From Halobacillus litoralis (GTDB lineage: Bacteria > Bacillota > Bacilli > Bacillales > Halobacillaceae): DNA of 64,000 nucleotides. Below are positions 45,185-53,989 of the stretch, piece after piece (the stretch's first letter is position 1; each line of letters opens with the position of its first letter). The stretch spans positions 2,745,001 to 2,809,000 of the forward strand of contig NZ_CP026118.1 of NCBI RefSeq assembly GCF_004101865.1, read 5' to 3'. A model generated the notes under the pieces. It was not told where the DNA came from and did not search any database. It was given only the letters and a program-made list of their open reading frames with translations. The position numbers and the translations under genes were made by a program.

Positions 45185-45727
45185 ATGAAGGAATTTGATC
45201 AGTTCAAAAGCAAAGGTGAAGGAAATGATAAAAAGAAAAACCAATTCACCATCATCAAAGATGACTCTACAGACGGCCATGGCGGCTATGGGGTAGGATC
45301 GATCAGTCTTGAAAATATGACCCCTGTCATCGTTGATCCGAATGAGGAGGAAGCCTACGTTGACATGGGTGCATTACATGCCCGTAGTAAAGTAGAGAAG
45401 CGGATCAAGTTCATTACAGATCGTGACGTAGTGAAAAATGGGCTCTTGTATTGGATCGTCTGGGTCACCGTCGATTATCAGGAAGGCAGACCTTGTTATC
45501 ATGGGGTAGCAGCAAGTGAGATTGTGGTTGACCGTTCCATCAAGCGAGGTTACAAGTTGATGCCTGAACATGTAAACCATATGGATAAATCCTTGAAGGG
45601 CCATTTCGTATTGGATCACCTTGATGACAAATCCAAAGGGATTCTCGCAGATTATTTACGCGACTTCAAGCCGGATCTATGGGAAAATACAAGACAAGAA
45701 TTGAAAGATTCTTTAGCTGCAGAATAA
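45185..45727 (+). CDS. ywhD: YwhD family protein
   Basis: 180 residues, soluble. Recognisable family segments are NQFTIIKDDSTDGHGGYGVG at the N-terminus, NMTPVIVD and VDMGALHARSKVEKRIKF. ATG 45185 has GAGGAGG upstream and gives the usual length; the longer frame from 45092 lacks a site. The location between ywgA and pbpG agrees with B. subtilis synteny. Function unknown. Confidence 0.9.
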   Translation: MKEFDQFKSKGEGNDKKKNQFTIIKDDSTDGHGGYGVGSISLENMTPVIVDPNEEEAYVDMGALHARSKVEKRIKFITDRDVVKNGLLYWIVWVTVDYQEGRPCYHGVAASEIVVDRSIKRGYKLMPEHVNHMDKSLKGHFVLDHLDDKSKGILADYLRDFKPDLWENTRQELKDSLAAE

Positions 45728-45752
45728 TGTGAAGAGACTCCCTGGATACGGG

Positions 45753-46039
45753 TGGACTCTGAAAAAAACTTCCCAACCCAGAGGAGCTGTTAAAGTTTGT
45801 TGTCGCTTCTCACGGACCGCTTGTCAGTGAATGTTTGCCGCGGGCACGGCCTCAGCTAACCTGGTCAAGAAGATTGCTTGACCAAGTGGATTTTCGGTTC
45901 GCGCTGTTCCCGACAGAGCCCCATCTAAAAAGAGTGATTTTCTTGTCCATTGAAAGAAGCCGAGTTGAACGATAAAATCGTCCAACTCGGCTTCTTTATT
46001 TGATGCATAACTCATAACGTTGCAGTTTTTCAGTAGCCT
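45753..46039 (+). mobile_element. MITE-like repeat element (family 2, copy 2)
   Basis: This 287-base non-coding element aligns with the insert at 32595-32930. Shared segments include AGAGGAGCTGTTAAAGTTTG, CCGCGGGCACGGCCTCAGCT, GATTTTCTT and TGATGCATAACTCA. The ends are inverted: TGGACTCTGAAAAA at the left, and the right end reads AGGCTACTGAAAAACTGCA on the other strand. No flanking duplication is evident. It fills most of the gap after ywhD. Confidence 0.7.
45953..45999 (+). terminator. Strong hairpin inside family 2 copy 2
   Basis: A 20-base stem, AAAGAAGCCGAGTTGAACGA (45953-45972) with TCGTCCAACTCGGCTTCTTT (45978-45997), nearly perfect, followed by ATT. It could end ywhD transcription, although it lies more than 220 bases after the stop. 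Confidence 0.6.
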
Positions 46040-46100
46040 TTGAATAAGGGGGGGGCTCTTTTTTGGTGCGGGAAATTATTAATGACCTGCCTGCGAATAT

Positions 46101-46140
46101 TTATTCCTGTAAATAAGTGATTATTGCCGTAAATAAGTGA
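46101..46140. repeat. Two tandem 20-bp direct repeats
   Basis: TTATTCCTGTAAATAAGTGA (46101-46120) is followed at once by TTATTGCCGTAAATAAGTGA (46121-46140), 18 of 20 identical. It lies about 90 bases upstream of the YolD promoter. Function unknown. Confidence 0.6.
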
Positions 46141-46228
46141 AAATAAAAATCGTGAGTTAAATCTGAGTATTATCAACGTTTGAGACATCATTCCTGAAAC
46201 TCCCAGTTTACGCCCTTCAGTTTTATGG

Positions 46229-46249
46229 TATTATAAGAACAAACGTTCG
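46229..46249 (+). promoter_or_regulatory. LexA (SOS)-like box overlapping the YolD promoter
   Basis: AGAACAAACGTTCG (46236-46249) contains GAAC-N4-GTTC, the core of the Bacillus LexA/DinR operator (consensus CGAACRNRYGTTYC), with mismatches only at the two outer positions. It starts two bases after a TATTAT -10 hexamer (46229-46234). It is 18 bases before the YolD-like start. Confidence 0.6.
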
Positions 46250-46267
46250 TATTACAGGAGGGGCGAT

Positions 46268-46609
46268 ATGGATAATCGAAATCGCGATCGGGGAACGATC
46301 AAGTGGACATCGCTTATGTTACCGGAACATGTGGAGATGGTGAAACAACTTTGGAAAGAGGACCAGCGCGTAGAAAAAGGGATCATCGATGAACAGAAGG
46401 CCGTCGAAATTGATTTTTTAATGCAAAGAGCCTTGAAGGATGACTTGACAGTCAAAATGAGGGTTCACAACGGGTTCGAGTATGAAGATGTGTTAGTGAA
46501 ACTGGAGCGTGTGAATAAGGTGGATCGAATTGTTTCGGGGGTGAATTGGAAGACGAAAGAAAATATTCGTTTAGCTCTTGATGACATTGCAGATCTTTCC
46601 ATTTTGTAA
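46268..46609 (+). CDS. YolD-like family protein
   Basis: 113 residues with the YolD pattern: RDRGTIKWTSLMLPEHVEMV near the start and VNKVDRIVSGVNWKTKENIRLALDDIADL near the end. YolD-like proteins are usually paired with Y-family polymerase (DinB/UvrX) genes and belong to the SOS regulon in Bacillus. No polymerase gene lies beside this one. ATG 46268 follows CAGGAGGGG. A LexA-like box overlaps its promoter, so DNA-damage induction is likely. Confidence 0.85.
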   Translation: MDNRNRDRGTIKWTSLMLPEHVEMVKQLWKEDQRVEKGIIDEQKAVEIDFLMQRALKDDLTVKMRVHNGFEYEDVLVKLERVNKVDRIVSGVNWKTKENIRLALDDIADLSIL

Positions 46610-46669
46610 TGGAATCAACTTTGTTCACAAAATGTTCATGGAAAATTCATGGAATCGGGACGGCGAATC

Positions 46670-46779
46670 TTGACGAATGAGCAGCCGTGGTAATATATTA
46701 AGTAACACATGGGTTATACATGTATTACTAGGACAAAGAAAGCGACCGGTTATGCCGGTCGTTTTCTTTGTCTTTTTTT
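46670..46779 (+). ncRNA. Candidate small RNA with own promoter and terminator
   Basis: TTGACG (46670-46675), a 17-base spacer and ATATAT (46693-46698) form a plausible promoter. Just downstream is a hairpin AGTAACACATG with CATGTATTACT (46701-46729, one mismatch). Then comes a 17-bp terminator stem ACAAAGAAAGCGACCGG (46733-46749) with CCGGTCGTTTTCTTTGT (46755-46771) and seven T residues. The transcript would be about 75 bases with two hairpins and no ORF. The terminator could alternatively serve the YolD mRNA only. Confidence 0.45.
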
Positions 46780-46802
46780 AATCTACTTCAAATGTTTGCT
46801 TA

Positions 46803-48854
46803 TCAGAAGAACCAGTCGACGACATCTTTGAACCATGGATCGTTCTTGAATTCATCTTCCAAGTCCTTGCTCTCGTCTCCGCCACAAACTTCCTCAGGTA
46901 TAACAGATTTTTCCATATAAACCAAACGCTCTTGCGGACAGTTGGGTCCTGAGAGAGCTCCGGTTTCTGGGTCAATATAGACACCTTTGACCCCTGGGGG
47001 TGGAATGAATGCAGCTGTTGGGAGGGACTCGTGAACGGCTTCCATAGTGTCGGCCCAAATGGCTTTCGCATAGCGATGATCATTGAACCCCTCTAATGAG
47101 TGGCCACCTTTATCATAGCCCACCCATACTCCAGAGGAATATTGTGGACTGAAACCGATCATCCAGCTATCTGTGTCGGTTGTTCCTGATTTCCCTCCAT
47201 ACATCCGTGTGAGCTTTCCTTTAATTGGTGATCCTGTCACGGAAGCATATTCAGCATCAAGCGACGAATCGAACATTCCAGTCATCATATGGGTGATGGT
47301 AAAGGCTCGCTCCGGATCGATCGAGTCATCTTTGTTGTAAACCGGTTGATATTCGTAAAGTACATTATCATGACGGTCAGTAATCTTGCTGATGGTGTGT
47401 CCTTCTAATGATTCTGAACCTTTGATCATTTTTCCATAGGCGCTCATCATGTCATAGAGAGAGATGGAAGAGTAGCCTAAGGCAAGGGAAGCACGTGGCT
47501 TCAAGTCTTCTTCAATACCGAAAGTCTGAAGGGTGTCTACAAGCTTCTCTGGTCCGATATCCAGGTGTGTGGATACTGCGTAAATGTTATCGGAGACCGC
47601 AAGTGCCTGAGCCATGGTCACCGGTTTTTCTGCGTACTGGTCGTTGAAATTAGACGGTTCATATGGCTTTGGTGAGCCTTCAATATCAAATTCAGTCTGT
47701 TTACTTTCGATCATCGTCACAGGAGAATAGCCTTCTGCTAATGCCGCATAGTAGAGGAATGGCTTAATGGTCGATCCAATCGCCCTTTTTGCTTGAGTAG
47801 CCCTGTTGAAAGGACTTTCCTCGTAATTTTTACCTCCGATCAAGGCTGTGATTGCCCCTGTATGGCTGTTCATGACAGCTGCTGCCACCTGGATTTCATC
47901 ATCGTCAGGAATGTTTCTTTTTGCTTTATCCTCTAAAATTTGCTGATGTTCTTCCACCAGGGTTGTTTGAATATGGTACCCACCTGTTTCAACACTCTCC
48001 CTGTCCACTCCTAAAAGCTCTGCCGCTTCCTCCACTACTTGATCTTGAAAATATGGAGCGGTATCTTTATTGTCCGATTCTTGAGTTGTGGAATAAACAA
48101 GACTTGCTTCCACCGCTTCTCTTTTCTCAGAAGAACTGATGTAGCCGTTGCGTTCCATTTCTGCTAGAATCTGCTGCTGTCTCGTTTCAGCATTTTCTTC
48201 ATTCGTCAAAGGAGAATAGTAGCTGGGGCCTTTGGGTACACCAGCGAGCATAGCCGCTTCTGTCAATGTGAGGTCTCCAGCGTTCTTGTTGAAATAATGA
48301 CGGCTGGCTGCTTCTATCCCGTAAGCTCCATGACCGTAATAGATGGTGTTCAAATACCCTTCCAAAATCTCATCCTTGTTGTAGAAAATCTCTAAACGTA
48401 TAGCATATAAAGCTTCATGAATTTTTCGTGTCCACGTTTTGTCGTGAGAAAGGTAAAGGTTTCGTGCATACTGCTGGGTGATCGTGCTTGCGCCCTCGGC
48501 CATGCGCATTTGTCGCAAGTCAGTCAGGGCAGCGGATGCGATTCGTTTAAGATCGAAACCGAAGTGTTCATAAAAACGCCGGTCTTCAATGGCTAAAGTA
48601 GCTTCTTTAATTGCTTCTGGCATATCTTCAATATCAATCCAATATCGCTCTTCTGCCCCGCGGTCCTCACCGATGATTTCGCCATCTTTACCGTAATAGA
48701 CGGTATTCTGCTCAGTCATAAGAGAAGGGGGACCTTGTGTGATGGCAAAAATAAGCACAACGACAGCACCTATGAGGGCAGCAATCGCACTGAAAAAAGA
48801 TAGCTTAATACCAAGCTTCATCCACCTGTATGAAAATCTGAAAAATGATAGCAT
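46803..48854 (-). CDS. pbpG: Class A penicillin-binding protein (transglycosylase/transpeptidase, PBP2d-like)
   Basis: 683 residues. A short cytoplasmic tail and one membrane anchor (about 17-38) are followed by a GT51 transglycosylase domain with catalytic E90 in AIEDRRFYEHFG and EGASTITQQYARNLYL. A transpeptidase domain follows with S361-T-I-K364, S421-D-N and K555-S-G. It polymerises and cross-links peptidoglycan outside the membrane. Synteny with speE matches B. subtilis ywhE/pbpG, which acts during sporulation. ATG 48854 is chosen from GGGGAG upstream; a longer frame crosses the intergenic region. Confidence 0.94.
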   Translation of the reverse strand: MLSFFRFSYRWMKLGIKLSFFSAIAALIGAVVVLIFAITQGPPSLMTEQNTVYYGKDGEIIGEDRGAEERYWIDIEDMPEAIKEATLAIEDRRFYEHFGFDLKRIASAALTDLRQMRMAEGASTITQQYARNLYLSHDKTWTRKIHEALYAIRLEIFYNKDEILEGYLNTIYYGHGAYGIEAASRHYFNKNAGDLTLTEAAMLAGVPKGPSYYSPLTNEENAETRQQQILAEMERNGYISSSEKREAVEASLVYSTTQESDNKDTAPYFQDQVVEEAAELLGVDRESVETGGYHIQTTLVEEHQQILEDKAKRNIPDDDEIQVAAAVMNSHTGAITALIGGKNYEESPFNRATQAKRAIGSTIKPFLYYAALAEGYSPVTMIESKQTEFDIEGSPKPYEPSNFNDQYAEKPVTMAQALAVSDNIYAVSTHLDIGPEKLVDTLQTFGIEEDLKPRASLALGYSSISLYDMMSAYGKMIKGSESLEGHTISKITDRHDNVLYEYQPVYNKDDSIDPERAFTITHMMTGMFDSSLDAEYASVTGSPIKGKLTRMYGGKSGTTDTDSWMIGFSPQYSSGVWVGYDKGGHSLEGFNDHRYAKAIWADTMEAVHESLPTAAFIPPPGVKGVYIDPETGALSGPNCPQERLVYMEKSVIPEEVCGGDESKDLEDEFKNDPWFKDVVDWFF

Positions 48855-49006
48855 TCTGTTTATACTCCCCACTGTTATGAATGTGTAAGTATTTGTTCCA
48901 CTTTTATAAAGACTGCTATTATTATGGGAGAATAAGTAGTAAAATAAACTTCTTGTATGATTTTTATATGAAATGGAAAGATCCATAGATGAAAGGAGAA
49001 TGTAAC

Positions 49007-49837
49007 ATGGGTACATGGTTTACCGAAAAACAAACCGATCATTTCGGGATTACAGCGAAAGTCAATCGTTCGCTCCATAGTGAGAAAACTGATTTTCAAG
49101 ATTTGGAAATACTTGAAACAGAAGAATGGGGAAATATGCTTGTCTTAGATGACATGGTCATGACAACAGAGAGAGATGAGTTCGTTTATCACGAAATGCT
49201 CGCCCATGTTCCGTTATTCACTCATCCAAGTCCCAAGAAAGTATTAGTAGTCGGGGGCGGTGATGGTGGAGTCATCCGGGAAGTATTGAAACACTCCAGC
49301 GTCGAGAAAGCGGTACTCGTGGAAATTGATGGGAAAGTCATTGAATACTCAAAGAAATATTTGCCGACCATCGCTGGTGCACTGGATGATGAGCGTGTGG
49401 AAGTGAAAGTGACGGATGGATTTATGCACATTGCAAAAAGTGAACGTGAATACGATGTCATCATGGTTGATTCTACGGAACCTGTCGGACCAGCAGTGAG
49501 CCTTTTTTCAAGAGGTTTTTATGAGGGGATTTCAAAAGCGTTGAAAGAGGATGGGATCTTTGTAGCGCAAACGGATAACCCGTGGTTCAAAGCGGATTTA
49601 ATGAAACAGGTCCATGCTGATGTCAAAGAGACCTTCCCCATTACGAAAGTGTACACCGCGAACATCCCGACTTATCCAAGCGGGCTGTGGACGTTCACAA
49701 TGGGAAGCAACATCTATCACCCACTGCAAGTTTCGGACGAGCGTTTCTTCGAGATCGATACGAAATACTATACAGAAGAGATTCATAAAGCTTGTTTTGC
49801 CTTGCCGAAGTTCGTAAAAGATCTGACAAAGGAGTGA
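49007..49837 (+). CDS. speE: Spermidine synthase (polyamine aminopropyltransferase)
   Basis: 276 residues, the usual length. The nucleotide-type motif [16 protein letters not shown] binds decarboxylated S-adenosylmethionine, and [20 protein letters not shown] holds the active-site Asp loop. It makes spermidine from putrescine. ATG 49007 has AAAGGAG 8 bases before it. speB starts 6 bases after the stop, so agmatinase supplies putrescine from the same transcript. Divergent from pbpG. Confidence 0.97.
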   Translation: MGTWFTEKQTDHFGITAKVNRSLHSEKTDFQDLEILETEEWGNMLVLDDMVMTTERDEFVYHEMLAHVPLFTHPSPKKVLVVGGGDGGVIREVLKHSSVEKAVLVEIDGKVIEYSKKYLPTIAGALDDERVEVKVTDGFMHIAKSEREYDVIMVDSTEPVGPAVSLFSRGFYEGISKALKEDGIFVAQTDNPWFKADLMKQVHADVKETFPITKVYTANIPTYPSGLWTFTMGSNIYHPLQVSDERFFEIDTKYYTEEIHKACFALPKFVKDLTKE

Positions 49838-49843
49838 TGATCC

Positions 49844-50716
49844 ATGCGTTTTGATGAAGCCTATTCTGGAAAAGTGTTCATCATGAGCAGGGCGAGTGAG
49901 GAGGCAGCGAAGGCTGTCATTTTCGGCATGCCGATGGATTGGACCGTCAGTTTCCGTCCGGGGTCACGCTTTGGACCGAATCGGATCAGAGAAGCTTCGA
50001 TCGGATTGGAAGAGTACAGTCCATATTTGGACAGACACCTTGAGGAAGTACGCTATCATGATGCTGGAGACTTGTTGCTCCCTTTTGGGAACCCTGCCCG
50101 CAGTTTGGACATCATTGAAGGTTATTTAGAGGAATTATTGGATAAAGGGAAATTCCCTCTCGGATTGGGCGGAGAACACTTAGTCACATGGCCTGTCATC
50201 AAGGCGATGTACCGCAAGTATCCCGACCTTGCGCTGATTCATATCGATGCCCATGCCGACTTACGTGAGGAATACGAAGGTGAAGTCCTCTCACATTCCA
50301 CACCTGTTCGGAAAGCATGCGGTTTGATCGGTCCTGAGAATGTTTACTCTTTCGGAATACGTTCAGGAATGAGAGAAGAGTTCCAATTTGCTGAAATGTC
50401 GGGAATGCACATGTCTAAGTTCGAAGTGTTGGAGCCATTGAAAGAAATCTTGCCGGAATTAGCAGGACGGCCGGTCTACGTGACAGTCGATATTGATGTG
50501 CTCGACCCTGCTTATGCGCCGGGAACGGGGACGGCAGAAGCGGGAGGCATTTCTTCCAAAGAGCTGCTTGCGAGCATCCATGCCATAGCCGGAAGTGAGT
50601 TGGACATTGTAGGAGCAGATCTGGTGGAAGTCGCGCCAGTTTATGACCCTACAGAAAAGACTCCGATTGCAGCGAGCAAATTCGTCCGCGAAATGCTTTT
50701 AGGGTTCGTCAAATAA
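49844..50716 (+). CDS. speB: Agmatinase
   Basis: 290 residues, ureohydrolase family. Mn2+ ligands are visible in GGEHLVTWPV, IHIDAHADLRE (H-D-A-H-A-D) and VDIDVLDPAYAPGTGTAEAGG. It converts agmatine to putrescine and urea for spermidine synthesis by SpeE. Second gene of speE-speB with GGAGTGATGATCC before the ATG. A terminator follows. Confidence 0.97.
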   Translation: MRFDEAYSGKVFIMSRASEEAAKAVIFGMPMDWTVSFRPGSRFGPNRIREASIGLEEYSPYLDRHLEEVRYHDAGDLLLPFGNPARSLDIIEGYLEELLDKGKFPLGLGGEHLVTWPVIKAMYRKYPDLALIHIDAHADLREEYEGEVLSHSTPVRKACGLIGPENVYSFGIRSGMREEFQFAEMSGMHMSKFEVLEPLKEILPELAGRPVYVTVDIDVLDPAYAPGTGTAEAGGISSKELLASIHAIAGSELDIVGADLVEVAPVYDPTEKTPIAASKFVREMLLGFVK

Positions 50717-50730
50717 ATGATAGAATAGGA

Positions 50731-50765
50731 AGAACCACTGTGAGGGATCATAGTGGTTCTTTGTA
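50731..50765 (+). terminator. Terminator of speE-speB
   Basis: Perfect 9-bp stem AGAACCACT (50731-50739) with AGTGGTTCT (50752-50760), followed by TTGTATTT. Confidence 0.8.
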
Positions 50766-50873
50766 TTTGGCTTTATGATAAGGGCGAGAAGTGGATCAGA
50801 CTCTTTTCCCTTGAAAGGAACTATAATGTTAACAAACACATTTTCATGAAATGACACAAAGGAGCGCTTTGTT

Positions 50874-51317
50874 TTGGATAAAAAGAAACTTACGATTCTA
50901 TTGGCTTATGCAATCGTCATGACCGGTCTGCTTTTATTGACCTTCGGGGCTGAATGGAATCCTTCGAACTATAGTTACTCGCTCAACAATGGGATGATGG
51001 TGATCGAAAAGGGTCTATCGCAGGAACTCGAAGAAGTGAGTGTTGGAGACCGGATGGATGACGTGCTGCGTTATACCTTAGCAGTATCAGCGGAACAACA
51101 ACAATGGAGAATAGATGTAACGGTTATCGGGATTCTGCTTCCCTTTCTATTGCTATTATTCATTCCAAACCTCAGACCACTGAAAAAACATCTATCCACC
51201 AGGTGGTACGTGACGATAGTTTTGGCTATCCTGGTTGTATATGCTGCTTACAGCATTCCTAACCACATTTCAAATATCAACGAAGTTCATGAACAAGTCA
51301 GCCGCTTGCTTGAATGA
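50874..51317 (+). CDS. Small membrane protein of unknown function
   Basis: 147 residues. Three hydrophobic segments: about 7-24, 81-99 and 111-130. The region between the first two (25-75) is polar and probably outside the cell. The TTG start at 50874 has AAAGGAG 9 bases upstream, supporting a real gene. I do not recognise a family. It stands alone between speB and ywiB. Confidence 0.7.
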   Translation: MDKKKLTILLAYAIVMTGLLLLTFGAEWNPSNYSYSLNNGMMVIEKGLSQELEEVSVGDRMDDVLRYTLAVSAEQQQWRIDVTVIGILLPFLLLLFIPNLRPLKKHLSTRWYVTIVLAILVVYAAYSIPNHISNINEVHEQVSRLLE

Positions 51318-51411
51318 TACATGGTTCGCTTGCGTTTTTCGATTCGAATTCTTATAATGTATTAGTTATATCATGTACGTAAAATTCGGCGAAAGAAAAG
51401 GTGGAGTAGAG

Positions 51412-51852
51412 ATGCCAAGTAACGCAAAAGAGGTCCAGGTACAGCTTGTCACGGAAATCCAGGATGAGGATCGGAATGAGACGATGGAGATCCAGGGACC
51501 TGGACAATTTTTCTCGCGTGGCGACACCCAAGTGCTCACCTTTACCGAGCACCCGGAAGAAAGCGAACCTGTCAACACAATGGTGACAATCAAGCCGGAA
51601 CATGTAAGCATTAAGCGCAGCGGCGGCGTGGAAATGCGCCAGGTTTTCCAACAGTCGATGGAAACAGAAAACCTATATCACCATACCTATGGAGATTTTC
51701 ATATGAAAACATATACAGAAGAAATGGATTTCCAATCGTTGCAGGAATCTACTCAAGGACGCCTTTATTTGAGTTATAAAATGACTTTAAACCACGAAGT
51801 GACCCAAGCACACCGCTTGACATTGACGTTTGAGGAGGAGAGCGAATCATGA
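51412..51852 (+). CDS. ywiB: DUF1934 family protein (YwiB)
   Basis: 146 residues, beta-rich calycin-like protein. Family stretches include [10 protein letters not shown] at the start and [14 protein letters not shown] near the end. ATG 51412 has GGTGGAG before it and gives the family length; the longer frame from 51373 has no site. It overlaps argS by ATGA, the conserved ywiB-argS arrangement of Bacillus. Function unknown. Confidence 0.92.
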   Translation: MPSNAKEVQVQLVTEIQDEDRNETMEIQGPGQFFSRGDTQVLTFTEHPEESEPVNTMVTIKPEHVSIKRSGGVEMRQVFQQSMETENLYHHTYGDFHMKTYTEEMDFQSLQESTQGRLYLSYKMTLNHEVTQAHRLTLTFEEESES

Positions 51853-53516
51853 ATATCGTTGAACAAATGGAACAAAAGTTGAAAAACGAAATCGTGCGTT
51901 CTGTCATAGCAGCTGAACTCGCAAGTGAAGAAGAAATGCCAGAAGTCGTCTTGGAGCAGCCTAAAGACAAAACCCATGGTGACTATGCAACGAACATGGC
52001 CATGCAGCTTGCACGTGTAGCGAAGAAGAATCCGCGAGTCATCGCAACGGAGCTCGTCGAGCAGTTCGACCATACGGAAGCATCGATTGATAAAATTGAA
52101 ATTGCCGGGCCGGGGTTCATCAACTTTTACATGAATAATCAGTATTTGACTGAATTGGTACCATCCATCTTAGATGCAGATGAAGAATACGGACGCACAA
52201 ATAGCGGCAAAGGCCATAAAGTCCAGGTCGAGTTTGTGTCTGCGAACCCGACAGGTACGCTCCACTTAGGCCATGCGCGTGGTGCGGCGGTCGGTGATTC
52301 ACTATGTAACGTTTTAGACGCTGCAGGATATGACGTGTCCCGTGAATATTACATCAATGATGCCGGGAACCAAATGATGAACTTAGCTCTCTCTTTAGAA
52401 GCTCGTTATATGCAAGCTCTCGGAAAAGATTGGGAGATGCCTGAGGATGCCTACCACGGCCGGGACATCATCGGGTTAGGTGAACAAATCATTGAAAGTG
52501 ACGGTGGCAAATGGGCAGATATCGAAAAAGAAGAACGGCTGCAATTCTTCCGGGAGTACGGCTTGAAGTTCCTGCTTGATAAAATCAAAAATGATCTTGA
52601 GGAATTCCGTGTCCCATTCGATGAGTGGTTCTCTGAAACATCGCTTTATCAAGGTGAGCAGATCGATGATGCAATGCAAGTGTTGAAAAACCAAGGCTAT
52701 GTCTTTGAAAAAGATGAGGCAACATGGTTTGAAACTACTCGTTTCGGTGATGATAAAAACCGTGTGTTGATTAAGAATGACGGAACATACACGTATTTGA
52801 CTCCCGATATCGCTTACCACAAAAACAAACTGGATCGTGGATTTGACACATTGATCAACATCTGGGGTGCGGATCACCATGGCTATATTCCACGAATGAA
52901 AGCAGCAATTCAAGCACTTGGGTATGATAAAGATACCCTGGAGGTTGAAATCATCCAGATGGTCAATCTCTTCCAAGACGGTGAAAAAGTGAAAATGAGC
53001 AAACGTACCGGAAAAGCCGTTACGCTTCGGGAGCTGATGGAAGAAGTCGGCATCGATGCCATGCGCTATTTCTTCTCTATGCGTTCAAGCGACTCTCACC
53101 TGGACTTTGACATGGATCTGGCACGCTCAGAGTCAAACGAGAATCCTGTTTACTACGTCCAATATGCACATGCCCGTATCTGTACGATGCTAAAGCAGGC
53201 AGAAGACAAGGGGCTGGGGAGCGATTCTTTTGATGCCAGTCACTTAACCTCTGAAAAAGAGGAAGATCTGCTGAAACGGTTGGGAGAATTCCCGCAAGTC
53301 GTTGCAGATGCAGCTGAAAAGCGTACACCACATCGTGTGACTCAATACGCATTCGACCTTGCTTCTAATCTGCATAGTTTCTACAATGCGGTAAAAGTAC
53401 TCGACGAGGCTCATCCAGATCGTACAGCCGCACGAATCGCTTTGATGAAAGCTGTGCGTACAACATTGAATAATGCCCTGAAATTGATCGGTGTTTCCGC
53501 ACCAAAACAAATGTAA
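51849..53516 (+). CDS. argS: Arginine--tRNA ligase
   Basis: 555 residues, class I synthetase. An N-terminal additional domain (about 1-110) is followed by the HIGH-type motif HLGH at 139-142, then [11 protein letters not shown], the KMSKR loop in [14 protein letters not shown] and a C-terminal DALR anticodon-binding domain (about 430-555). It charges tRNA-Arg. Translationally coupled to ywiB by a 4-base overlap. Complete. Confidence 0.97.
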   Translation: MNIVEQMEQKLKNEIVRSVIAAELASEEEMPEVVLEQPKDKTHGDYATNMAMQLARVAKKNPRVIATELVEQFDHTEASIDKIEIAGPGFINFYMNNQYLTELVPSILDADEEYGRTNSGKGHKVQVEFVSANPTGTLHLGHARGAAVGDSLCNVLDAAGYDVSREYYINDAGNQMMNLALSLEARYMQALGKDWEMPEDAYHGRDIIGLGEQIIESDGGKWADIEKEERLQFFREYGLKFLLDKIKNDLEEFRVPFDEWFSETSLYQGEQIDDAMQVLKNQGYVFEKDEATWFETTRFGDDKNRVLIKNDGTYTYLTPDIAYHKNKLDRGFDTLINIWGADHHGYIPRMKAAIQALGYDKDTLEVEIIQMVNLFQDGEKVKMSKRTGKAVTLRELMEEVGIDAMRYFFSMRSSDSHLDFDMDLARSESNENPVYYVQYAHARICTMLKQAEDKGLGSDSFDASHLTSEKEEDLLKRLGEFPQVVADAAEKRTPHRVTQYAFDLASNLHSFYNAVKVLDEAHPDRTAARIALMKAVRTTLNNALKLIGVSAPKQM

Positions 53517-53806
53517 GCACATATAGTAAGAAAAGGGCGTCTTTGCTGAATGGGCAGGGGCGTTCTTTTTTGTTGAGGGCAGGGGATACAGTCCTTCATG
53601 ATTCTTGTTCAGAGGAGTTTTGTTCTTTTTGTTAGGTGAGTAATGTATGATTAAATGATGCTTGCGTGAGAAACCGGAGATATATCCATGGCATGTGTAT
53701 ATGTATCTCGAAGCGGAAGTCAAGCTGAAAAAAGACGATTGCATGACAAATCAAAGCATGGGAAAAGATAAAGCCCAGTATTACATATTGAAAGGTAGTG
53801 GAAATA

Positions 53807-53986
53807 ATGAAAGAAGTCATTATTGCTTTATTGACAGGATTTATAGTTGGGCTCGTTTTTGCGGGGTTCAAGCTGCCTATCCCAGCCCCGCCAGCTTTTG
53901 CTGGGGTTGCTGGAATCATAGGCATATATTTAGGTTTCAAAGTCATGGGATGGGTGGGTCCGATGCTGCCGGAAATTTTCAAATGA
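53807..53986 (+). CDS. XapX domain-containing small membrane protein
   Basis: 59 residues with two hydrophobic segments (about 4-20 and 28-50). The XapX signature GLVFAGFKLPIPAPPAFAGV is complete, with the Pro-Ala-Pro-Pro turn between the helices. ATG 53807 follows AAAGGTAG by 8 bases; GTG 53798 is less likely. Function of the family is unknown. The 290-base gap before it, after argS, holds nothing I can recognise. Confidence 0.87.
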   Translation: MKEVIIALLTGFIVGLVFAGFKLPIPAPPAFAGVAGIIGIYLGFKVMGWVGPMLPEIFK

Positions 53987-53989
53987 ACG

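Noticed and set aside
53516..53580. Possible terminator after argS (AAAAGGGCGTC and GGGGCGTTCTTTTTT)
   Set aside because: The arms pair poorly with several mismatches; only the T run is convincing.
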